Assembly (NCBI GenBank): GCA_037576195.1
Contig: CM075102.1
Location: 35,150,745 to 35,214,744 of the forward strand
Direction of reading: 5' to 3'
DNA from: Phytoseiulus persimilis
Lineage: Eukaryota; Arthropoda; Arachnida; Mesostigmata; Phytoseiidae
DNA: 64,000 nt
In this document: positions 40,379-49,300 of the stretch, piece by piece
Layout: every line of letters starts with the position of its first letter
Numbering within the stretch: the first letter of the stretch is position 1
Position numbers and translations under genes: made by a program
Notes under the pieces: model-generated
Told to the model about the DNA's origin: nothing
Databases searched by the model: none
The model's input: the letters and a program-made list of their open reading frames with translations, nothing else

Positions 40379-43300
40379 TCGAAGGGCCTCAGAACGGCCG
40401 GTAATGTTTCCCCAGCAGGTCCTTCGAAGACAAACCTGCGATGAAGTATCACACGTTTTGATTGCTTTGCTTCATATGAATGCAGCGGTGACCTTAATGA
40501 CTAACTGAAGGGTCGTTGCACGTAGAGGCTACCCTTAATAGTCGATCTCATATTGATCAGCAGCACCTACTGGAAACCATGAGATTCAGGAGTTGACTCC
40601 AAGTTGAATTCTGCGACCGGAACTCCTCTTCGAGCGAGTTGTGGAGCGAACATAGCCGCTGGATAGACTACGCTCGATGTTCCCACCTAAGAAATGAGAT
40701 TCCGCCAGTCATTTACGGATATTCACTACGCTCTGCTCATGGGGCATATGGGTTCCCATTGCGGAACGCCGATTGCTCTGTTACGCTCTGGATTCCAAAC
40801 GGAGGAAACGCGAATACTCCCCGGAAGCTTGGTGATCTAGGCTTGATCGAGGCTCACCACCAAACAGCAGTCACATCCTTCCATGGCTCGTCGTGCTTTT
40901 CGTAGCACGTTTTCTTCGAGATTCTCGCCGAACCATACGATATGGGGTCTCAGCAGTCCTCCACAACGACAATGGGGTAGATCTTCCAGAGTGGTCGCTT
41001 CCCTCGACAATCCTTCACATATGGGACTGTCCCTGTTCTCTGTCACCTCGTGGCAAACCGTGCAGCGAACCTTCAAGGAAAATGAATCCGATAATATCCA
41101 CGACAGAAGCCTATCATGGGGCTGACCGATCCTCGTTGATAGCCCGATTCTCATATCGAAGTCTTGAGCCGTTACGAGACGATAGACTCAAAACGATACT
41201 TGACCCGTTGTCTCCGCCAAACCCAACAAAATGTAATTTCCAACTGACGATGTTGAGCCTCCATATCGTTTCCTTCTCGCGTGATTCTCCAGAGCTTCAG
41301 AGTTCATCGGGCGAGTTCGATTCTATCGGCCTCGAATGCATGAATACAATTATCTACATTTTTTGCCGATAGAATTCAGGCGGCATTGGACAGTCTGTCG
41401 GGACTCGATCCCTTAACCGGCATCGGACGGGCTTGAGATCCGTTGCTTCTCGCTGAATACGCCTTGCTACTTGCATCCAAGAATTTGATTCGAGTTTAAG
41501 AGGAAGTGGGTTGGGAGTCACACGTGTGCTCTGCGACGCACCAGAATACCGGAATAGATGGGGTTCGATCAGATCGCGGGGAAGACACTCCAGGTCCGCA
41601 AGCGCCCGCCAAGAATGATTGCTGTGATCAGCGTGGGAAAGGGTTAGATGCAGGCTGCCCTCGAGTGGCTGCCGTTGTCGATAATATAGCTGCGGCCTAT
41701 AGCCGAAGAAAAGTGGCGCCTTCTGGAACTGCGCCGCGATCGATCATCGACTCTTTAGTCGTCGTTGGAGTTCCATTAGGGTCAAAGCAGGGGACTTGCT
41801 CCACTGAACTGTAAGTGAATAATTCACCCGAGGCTCCATTCTCTTCCGTGACGTCATGTTAGCCGAAGTCACCGGTAAACAAACATACGACAGGTAGAAC
41901 AGGTCTGCCTGTCTCCTTTATCGTGCTCGAGAGAGAAGACGTTCGGTGGTGGCTGTTTAGTTCAGTGCGTGCACGTTCAGGCACACTCAAAAGTCTCACA
42001 CCGTGGCCATCGGTTTTGTTTTGGTTGCAGGTTGGAAGTTTCGAAGATTGCTTGATGCACGTGTGTCTCGTGAGTCTTAAAGTCGTTAGTCGGAATCTCC
42101 TGTGCGGTTCGACGAGGTACGTTCATTTGAGTGCCTATCAAGCATCCACCTCAAAGATGCCTCCGGTTGAAGCAGCTAAAACTAAAGACGGCTACGACTA
42201 CGACTTCGTCGTCATCGGTGGCGGTTCGGGAGGTTTGGCCTCAGCGAAAGAAGCCGCTTCGTTGGGTTTGAAAACAGCCGTTTTGAACTATGTAGCTCCC
42301 TCTCCGTTCGGGACAAGCTGGGGACTTGGCGGCACCTGCGTCAATGTCGGCTGCATCCCCAAGAAACTCTACCACCAAGCCGCCATACTCGGTGAGGAAT
42401 TAGCCGACGCGAGGAAGTACGGATGGGAATTTTCGGAGACCGTGTCACACAACTGGTCAACACTTCGCCAGGGAGTAACAAACTACATCAAGAGCTTGAA
42501 CTGGATCCACCGAGTTTCCCTGCGCAACGCCCAAATCGATTATTTCAACATGGAAGGCTCATTCGAAGATAGTCACACCGTCACAATGACGAACGCTTCC
42601 TCGGGAGAGGTGAAGAAAATCACTTCCAAATGGTTCCTAATCTCCGTGGGTGGGAGACCCACTATTCCCGATGACGTTCCCGGAGCGAGGGAATACGCAA
42701 TCACCTCCGACGACATATTTCACTTGAAAGAAGCGCCAGGCAAAACATTTGTCGTCGGTGGGAGCTATGTCGCTCTGGAGTGCGCTGGTTTCCTCACCGG
42801 ACTTGGTTATGACACAACCGTTTGTCTCCGATCTATCCCTTTGAGGGGTTTCGACCAGCAGATGGCTAATATGGTTGCGGACTACATGGAGAAGCATGGG
42901 ACCAAATTCCAGAAGGGCTGCGTGCCCTCCTCGGTTGAGAAGCAGGCTGATGGTAAACTCTTGGTCACTTGGACGAACACGGAAAGCGGCGAAACGAGCA
43001 GCGACGCGTTCGACTCCGTTCTCTTTGCCATCGGACGTCACCCATTGACGAAAAATCTCAACCTGGACGCTGTCGGGGTTAAGACCGATGAAAAGGGAAA
43101 GGTTATCACAGATGACGAAGAACGCACGTCGGCTCCGAACATCTTCGCACTGGGAGACATCCTTGTCGATAAGCCTGAGTTGACTCCGGTCGCTGCACGT
43201 ACAGGACGACTCATCGCACGTCGTCTCGCTGGGACATCAACCGAGAAGATGAACTACGATCTCGTGGCAACAACTGTGTTCACTCCCTTGGAGTACGCCT

Positions 43301-44547
43301 CCTGCGGTCTTCCCGAAGAGGAGGCTCTCAAACGTTTCGGCGATGCGAATATCGAAGTTTGGCATTCGTATTACAAGCCCCACACGTTCCCGATTGCCGA
43401 GAAGAGCAATGAGCACTGCTATATCAAGTATATTGAAGATTTGAAGAACGGCAACAAGATCATTGGCATGCATCTGGTAGGACCAATGGCCGGTGAAATT
43501 ATGCAAGGCTTCGCAGCAGCCATGAAATGCGGCATGAATCGAAGCCAGCTAGAGGAAACGGTCGGAATCCATCCGACAATCGCCGAAGAAGTAGTTAAAA
43601 TCGATGTTACTAAACGGTCCGGAATCGACCCGACTTGCGCTAAATGCTGTGGTTAGTTGTTAGACTTTTCCTGATCTTCGAAATTGACTGTCCATACTCC
43701 GGACATTCGTGTACCCGGTTGACTTCCTGTTTGCACCTTCAATTTTCAATAAATTCTTTAAGAATGTTGGCTTTTCACGAAATTGGTGTTCTCGCTCGCG
43801 GGGGAAACTAGTCGCGCCTGGTCCCGGGAGATTTCCAATCTGCTGTTATCGGGAATCGGGATACATGCGTTTCAGGCCCTGGAGGAATTACCTTGTACAG
43901 AGAGCCATGGAGCTCTAATACATTCTGCGATCCGGCTCTCTGATGCAGACCATCAACGTTCTGAGTGATCAAGTGGAATTCTTTGCCGTATTCCTTGCAT
44001 TGCTCCTCCAAAGCTGCCAGGGCCTCGTGTGCACGATTTGGATTCTGGATAGCAAGCAGAGAAGTGAGCTCGCGATGAGAGCTCATCCGATGTCAATCGT
44101 CATTCAGAAAGCACAGCAGTGAAGTTACTTCCCGGCGGCTTGAATTACCTTGGTGAAAACGAGTTCCCTGCGATAGTGATAGAACTGCCATACGAGAGCA
44201 GGATCTCTCCTAAATGCGTCGTTCGTCGCTAGATCTGTTGCCCGATAAGTCCTCCAGAGACCGCCGGCTCCTCTGAATGTCGGCACTCCACTTTCGGCAG
44301 ATGTGCCAGCTCCGGTCAAAGCAACGATCGATTTTGCCTCCTTGAGGGCTTTCCGGAATAATGTCGTTCCGCTCATGAAGCTGCGAATGAAGCTGATGAG
44401 CCCATGGAGAACTCTCGCCTCGGTATCAATATCCTGTTCCAGCTGAATTCGCTCACTGCGCTGTATTCGACGCAAAGCTCCCTCAACCAAAAGAGTAGAG
44501 ATCGAAGATGACAGCGAATTGAATCTGAGGTGATCCTCCGGGGTCAT
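40369..44547 (-). CDS. Sirt5: NAD-dependent protein deacylase sirtuin-5
   Basis: Mitochondrial class III sirtuin expected to remove succinyl, malonyl and glutaryl groups from lysines. Coding exons on the minus strand: 44149-44547, 43892-44044, 40858-41070, 40571-40686 and 40369-40435, all with GT-AG introns and matching phases, giving about 315 residues from the ATG at 44547 (human 310). Motifs: [15 protein letters not shown] and TQNVDGLH for NAD binding, catalytic His in LELHGSLYK, Tyr and Arg of FYHYRRE that define the acidic-acyl pocket, zinc cysteines CTVC and [15 protein letters not shown], and [14 protein letters not shown]. The second zinc pair is CxC, shorter than the human CxxxxC. 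A later ATG at 44376 is an alternative start; an upstream exon is possible. The large intron holds TrxR on the other strand. The last three exons lie in duplication copy B. Confidence 0.93.
42055..43656 (+). CDS. Trxr: Thioredoxin reductase (Cys-Cys type), intronless coding region
   Basis: Flavoprotein that transfers electrons from NADPH to thioredoxin (and in dipterans replaces glutathione reductase). From the ATG at 42157 the product is 499 residues, the usual cytosolic length. An in-frame ATG at 42055 adds 34 residues rich in Arg, Ser, Leu and hydroxylated residues, resembling a mitochondrial presequence. Motifs in the 499-residue form: FAD-binding GGGSGG at about 21-26, redox centre CVNVGC at 61-66, NADPH-binding [18 protein letters not shown], the base HPTIAEE, and a C-terminal CAKCCG. 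The C-terminus has Cys-Cys where vertebrates have Cys-selenocysteine, and it ends with TAG. An AATAAA lies at 43748. The gene sits inside the 2.8-kb Sirt5 intron in antisense. A possible acceptor (TTTTGGTTGCAG) precedes 42031, so a 5' UTR intron may exist. Confidence 0.96.
   Translation: MHVCLVSLKVVSRNLLCGSTRYVHLSAYQASTSKMPPVEAAKTKDGYDYDFVVIGGGSGGLASAKEAASLGLKTAVLNYVAPSPFGTSWGLGGTCVNVGCIPKKLYHQAAILGEELADARKYGWEFSETVSHNWSTLRQGVTNYIKSLNWIHRVSLRNAQIDYFNMEGSFEDSHTVTMTNASSGEVKKITSKWFLISVGGRPTIPDDVPGAREYAITSDDIFHLKEAPGKTFVVGGSYVALECAGFLTGLGYDTTVCLRSIPLRGFDQQMANMVADYMEKHGTKFQKGCVPSSVEKQADGKLLVTWTNTESGETSSDAFDSVLFAIGRHPLTKNLNLDAVGVKTDEKGKVITDDEERTSAPNIFALGDILVDKPELTPVAARTGRLIARRLAGTSTEKMNYDLVATTVFTPLEYASCGLPEEEALKRFGDANIEVWHSYYKPHTFPIAEKSNEHCYIKYIEDLKNGNKIIGMHLVGPMAGEIMQGFAAAMKCGMNRSQLEETVGIHPTIAEEVVKIDVTKRSGIDPTCAKCCG
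43748..43753 (+). terminator. Polyadenylation signal of Trxr
   Basis: AATAAA 92 bases after the stop, upstream of the antisense Sirt5 exon at 43892, so TrxR transcripts probably end before reaching it. Confidence 0.7.
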
Positions 44548-44995
44548 GGGACTCGTATGGGCATGTATGAACTCACTCCGTTTCACCGAATTTCGCTAAG
44601 CACTGCATTACACAGGTCATCCTCAGCTGGACGAGAAGCGACCGAGAGCATTAACGATATGTGTAGGAAGCACGGATCTCTGCCCGAGGGGTCTGTCCGT
44701 CTGCGGCGCCTCTCAATGAGACACCTATACGAATCGAAACAATCGAACCCGATTCCAGCGTTGCAAACTCTCGAACCATTCGGGCTCGTTAATCCCTGAG
44801 CGGAACTCGACTGTTTCAAATAACCCGGGCATCTCTCTGCGGCGTCTGCTTGTTATCGAACTCGGGAACCTCACGAGCGCCACACCACGACGCAAACACA
44901 TAGAAAACCAAACACACCACAGCGGAGTTGTACAGTTGCTGTTTGTGCTTTCACGGTTCTATCAAAACTTCCAGCGATCTCGGACTCAACTTGCA
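44548..44995. promoter_or_regulatory. Shared intergenic region between Sirt5 and eIF4A3
   Basis: About 450 bases separate the divergent start codons. No TATA box at a useful position is evident. It must contain both 5' UTRs and is a candidate bidirectional promoter; an upstream Sirt5 exon here cannot be excluded. Confidence 0.5.
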
Positions 44996-46646
44996 ATGGC
45001 TGCACGAAACAAGCGACAGAACCCGGACGAGATGGCGACCTTGGAATTCGAGACCAGCGACGGAGTTGAGGTAACATCGACTAGGCGGCACCCTATCGTG
45101 TATTCTGTCGGGCTGAGGGCTCGTTTGAGGCGGCATGTTTTGCAGTCATGTTTCCGGTCCCCGCAGTTCTCCAAGGGGGCTTTTCACCACGAATCTCCTA
45201 AAGTCAACGAGGATTTTAGCGAAAGATTCGTGTCCGCGGAGAGCTTCGAACGCTGGGACGAGTCCGACGAGGGCTAAGAGAAACGTTTTGTGATCCGAAC
45301 CGGACGCAACCACTCTTCTGCAAATCCGCATCGTTCCATTCCAGCTTATTGCAGTCGAGTCCTCCTCAAAGTGGAGAATGAAACTGAGGATTATTATCAT
45401 TCCAGGTAATCAACTCATTCGATTCCATGGGACTCCGCGAAGATCTCCTACGAGGGATTTTCGCGTACGGATTCGAGAAACCATCCGCCATACAACAGAG
45501 ATCGATCCAACCGATCATGAAGGGTCGCGACGTCATCGCTCAGTCCCAATCCGGAACCGGAAAGACGGCTACGTTCTCCATCGGTGTCTTGCAGAAAATC
45601 GAAACCCAGACCCGTGAAACTCAAGTGTTGATCCTTTCGCCAACCAGGGAGTTGGCTCTGCAGATACAAAAGGTCATCCTCGCCCTAGGAGACTACATGA
45701 GTGTTCAATGCCACGCCTGCATTGGAGGTACGAATCTCGGAGAAGATATCCGCAAGTTGGATTACGGTCAACACATCGTCAGCGGTACTCCCGGTCGTGT
45801 GTTCGACATGATCAAGAGGAGGAATCTTCGTACCAGAGGAATCAAAATGCTCGTCCTCGACGAAGCCGACGAAATGCTGAACAAAGGATTCAAAGAGCAG
45901 ATCTACGACGTCTATCGATACCTTCCTCCGGGAACTCAGGTCGTTCTCATTTCTGCTACACTTCCCCATGAGATTCTCGAGATCACCAACAAATTCATGA
46001 CTGGTAAGTCTGATCAGCTCATGGTGTCACATATATAGTGCCGCATCCGATTCGGATCCCAGTCGCAGGTCGCATCCGACAGCTCAGCTGACATATAATT
46101 TTCGATCTTCCAGACCCAGTCCGCATACTCGTGAAGCGTGACGAGTTGACGCTGGAAGGTATCAAACAGTTCTTCGTCGCCGTCGAGCGTGAGGAATGGA
46201 AGTTCGACACCTTGTGCGATCTCTACGATACTCTAACAATCACCCAAGCCGTAATATTCTGCAACACGAAGAGGAAAGTTGATTGGCTTTCACAGAAAAT
46301 GCTTGAAGCCAATTTCACCGTGAGCTCCATGCACGGTGACATGCCCCAGAAAGAAAGGGACTCCATCATGAAAGAATTCCGTTCTGGAGCTACGCGAGTA
46401 CTCATCACCACTGATATTTGGGCGCGAGGTATCGACGTCCAGCAAGTTTCTCTGGTCATTAACTACGACCTGCCCAACAACCGAGAGTTGTACATCCACC
46501 GTATCGGACGTTCAGGTCGTTTCGGCAGGAAGGGTGTTGCCATAAATTTCGTTAAGAACGATGATATCCGAATTCTTCGCGATATCGAACAGTACTATGC
46601 GACACAAATCGATGAGATGCCCATGAACGTAGCCGACCTTATCTAA
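44996..46646 (+). CDS. eIF4A3: Eukaryotic initiation factor 4A-III (exon junction complex helicase)
   Basis: DEAD-box RNA helicase that clamps RNA in the exon junction complex and acts in splicing, mRNA localisation and nonsense-mediated decay. Exons 44996-45070, 45406-46003 and 46114-46646 join in phase to give 401 residues (human 411, with the difference in the N-terminus). Motifs in order: Q-motif region with [12 protein letters not shown], Walker [11 protein letters not shown] at about 71-80, PTREL, TPGR, DEAD at about 177-180, SAT at about 208-210, ARGIDV, and HRIGRSGR. The signature [16 protein letters not shown] and the end VADLI match the eIF4A3 branch rather than eIF4A1/2. The start follows a run with no other upstream in-frame ATG that fits the family. 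Confidence 0.97.
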
Positions 46647-46751
46647 GGCTTGCTCTGTGTGGACAAGGAATTCATAGCTTTCACTCAATCGTTCTGGATG
46701 GGGGCAGGGAGGGAACGTTCTGTTTATTTACTTATTACCATGTACATTACC

Positions 46752-46757
46752 AATAAA
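46752..46757 (+). terminator. Polyadenylation signal of eIF4A3
   Basis: AATAAA 106 bases downstream of the eIF4A3 stop codon, in AT-rich sequence followed by a GT-rich stretch. Confidence 0.7.
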
Positions 46758-47013
46758 TATTGAAGGTATCACTGTCAAGAATGTCGCTGTATTCCATCTA
46801 TGATCGCTGAGAGCGCTTCGAGACATATGTTCTACATGAATATCTAGTACATTTGTGAATGCTAACAACCGCTGAGAGGAGTGAGAGCGAGGAGTATCAA
46901 TTCGTCAGGAACTGGAATAATCAGAATCTAGCCAACCGAGACGGGTCGTCGTTAATATAGAACCGGAAGAATCAAACAGCTTTAAAGTTATCAAGACCTG
47001 GATCTTGAGGGAA

Positions 47014-47019
47014 TTTATT
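47014..47019 (-). terminator. Polyadenylation signal of the minus-strand gene ending at 47445
   Basis: AATAAA on the minus strand about 425 bases beyond the PVPY stop. An exon-like minus segment at 47015-47102 (end TGKNKQAHRPIIPE, stop inside this signal) might be an alternative last exon, but I cannot connect it. Confidence 0.45.
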
Positions 47020-47444
47020 CTGGGATAATAGGACGATGAGCCTGCTTGTTCTTGCCGGTATGACGTACAATCAAGTAGCCATGTGATCGGAGAAAAGCAG
47101 TGCTGAACGTCGATCATTTGGCGAGTTCGCCGGAGAATTGAGAACAGTAAATCTGTGGAGGTTAACCGTAGAGATTCCTTCTGTTTCAGTCGTTGATTGG
47201 ATGTGGTAGTTGGTTAAGCTTGTCGATCATAGAAGAGGCTGGTTAGAGTTTTTCTTGACACCTCGCCCAGTGATAAGGCAGCGGGAAACAGAAAGTGAGA
47301 CATCGGACACCAGAGATAAAAGAGGGAAATCGGTTGTTTCCCAAAATGAAACGAATGTCAATCCTTGACATCAACCTAATATACGTAATTTTCACTCGGG
47401 GTCAGAACGGGTGAACTTGTCGACCGATCGTAGCGCCTCCAGGT

Positions 47445-47782
47445 TCAATAGGGTACTGGAGAACGCATGGTGTCATATGTGGTCTTGGGTTTCTTAGTAT
47501 TGTCGACCAAGTGTCTGAGACCTGGCTCGCGCACGTATTTCATTACAATTTCGGGTTTCTGGACTTTCAACAAATGTGTCCTGAATTTCGGGATCCAAGT
47601 CTCGATCCACATCGGATACGATCTGCAAAAGAGAATAGGTCCTCGCAGAAACGCGTCTCCCCGAATTCGATCGCGATGGGCTGTGTTAGTGAGAGACAGG
47701 ATTTTCGCATCGGTTCAAAGCGATCATAGAATTGCGTGAAGAAATATTCTCGCCCGAAAATTCGACTCACCTGAAATCTAAA
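47445..47782 (-). CDS. 3' end of an unrecognised gene, cut by the assembly gap
   Basis: A minus-strand exon at 47445-47622 follows a strong acceptor (TTCTCTTTTGCAG) and encodes about 58 residues of basic, aromatic-rich sequence (WIETWIPKFRTHLLK, KYVREPGLRHLVDN) ending with PVPY and a stop. Upstream, TTTAGATTTCAG followed by GTGAGT at 47771/47770 looks like the donor of the preceding exon, which lies mostly in the N gap; the intron would be 148 bases. No family recognised. It converges with eIF4A3. Confidence 0.5.
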
Positions 47783-47968
47783 NNNNNNNNNNNNNNNNNN
47801 NNNNNNNNNNNNNNNNNNNNNNNNNNNNNNNNNNNNNNNNNNNNNNNNNNNNNNNNNNNNNNNNNNNNNNNNNNNNNNNNNNNNNNNNNNNNNNNNNNNN
47901 NNNNNNNNNNNNNNNNNNNNNNNNNNNNNNNNNNNNNNNNNNNNNNNNNNNNNNNNNNNNNNNNNNNN
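47783..47968. other. Assembly gap (186 N)
   Basis: A run of undetermined bases. The upstream exon(s) of the minus-strand gene ending at 47445 probably lie here or beyond. Confidence 1.
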
Positions 47969-49300
47969 CGTTCATCAGCGAATCACAAGCGAAAACTATA
48001 TTGCTCCCGGACAGACGGCATCTCGGAAATGGCTCCATCGTGCAATATCCGCAATGAAAGCACAGCCCCCCAGCGCGATTCTCCCCTGCGGTCTGTTGGA
48101 CGTTGCAGGCCTACAAATCCGCCCGATCACTTGTCGATATTCCCCATTGTCAACCCGCGCTTGGTTACGAATCTTATCCCTTGTGAGCCCAAGCTTGTAA
48201 TAGGGCATGGATGATTCCGGTTGAGTTGAGATGGAGGGGTCTCCGGAGGGAAGGTTCTCAGGGGCGGCTGATGTGGTTCCTCCAACATTCCGAGTGACTA
48301 TGGAATCTCGAAGTCAGTCCAACACCAATCCCTCAACCAACAACTGACGCTATCACGATTCTGAGATTCATAGGAAACTGTGGATAGATCTGATGAACAA
48401 GTTTTCTGAACGAGGCTTCAACAATATGACCGTTCAGTGATCGTGGGCCGACAGCCCACGATGACACAATTCGTGTCATATATTTATGACACGTAAACTG
48501 CGACCCGTAGGACTCGCGACACCGTGCTCATATGGGCATATACCAAGTTGATGCAGGCGCCGGGATTCGGGACCATAACCCAGAACTTGGGAGATCCGAG
48601 AATCCCCAGAGACAGGAGGGCAGACAGGGCATCGAACGAGTCAATGTGAGGTCAACTCGGAGTGGAGAAGTGCGACCCACGAACGGATACGCATCCTCCC
48701 CAATGTGTGCGCCTAGATTTCTCGGGATCAATGGAGTTGGGTTCGATTACGTTCATTTTTTCAAAACTCCAACCAATGTCTCGTCGAGCGCATTCGCCCC
48801 TGCTCTCAACGTTCATGGGTGGAGGCGCACGGCGGAAGGCTTCCTGTATTACTCCGTCGGTCCAACTCTTTGATCGGTTCATCGTCGACATCGTAAACAT
48901 ACATGGCGGCAGCTTCGTGCTAGTCGGTGCATGGCACAGTCATTCGAATCGTCTGTGATTGAAATCCTCAGCCGCTCGGTTTATTAAAAATTGAAGCGTC
49001 CAGGATGTTGCCATGTGCCGCTTGTTGGGACGGAAATTTCGACATCCTGAAGCGACCTATATGTGCTTCCTGGAGAAAGGAATCGCGTGCTGTACTGATA
49101 GGTGCTATAGTGAAAGCAATAATGAATTCGTCTTGCGGTACCCGCGTGACGAGGCGATTCGGGCGCGATTCTACATTTGAAGAACTGCGGCTCAATTCGT
49201 TACAATGGTTGTCTCCCAGAAAAACGCATCAGTGTCTTCAATCATCAGTATATTGATGCCAATCGTCTCGACTGTTGTTTTTCCTGTCCTTGTCTCCCTC
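47969..49300. other. No gene resolved to the right of the gap
   Basis: Several frames of 60-100 codons overlap on both strands. One minus-strand frame at about 48652-48900 has protein-like composition (EAFRRAPPPMNVESRG), but a flanking exon chain could not be shown. Upstream exons of the minus-strand gene at 47445 may be here. Confidence 0.4.

Larger units (their letters stand above)
36139..41710. repeat. Tandem duplication, copy B (5,572 bp)
   Basis: Second copy of the segment at 30567-36138. The internal junction at 36138/36139 joins sequence ending CCGAAGAA directly to GCTGGAGG. After copy B, the unique sequence resumes with AAGTGGCGCC at 41711. This copy supplies the functional last three exons of Sirt5 and carries an exon-1-less set of Arl8 exons. 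Confidence 0.95.

Noticed and set aside
42637..43041. Minus-strand open frame over TrxR
   Set aside because: Antisense shadow of the strongly supported TrxR coding sequence.
48652..48900. Minus-strand exon with start MYVYDVDDEPIKELD
   Set aside because: On rechecking, this peptide and the longer downstream peptide are in different frames, so no continuous product exists.
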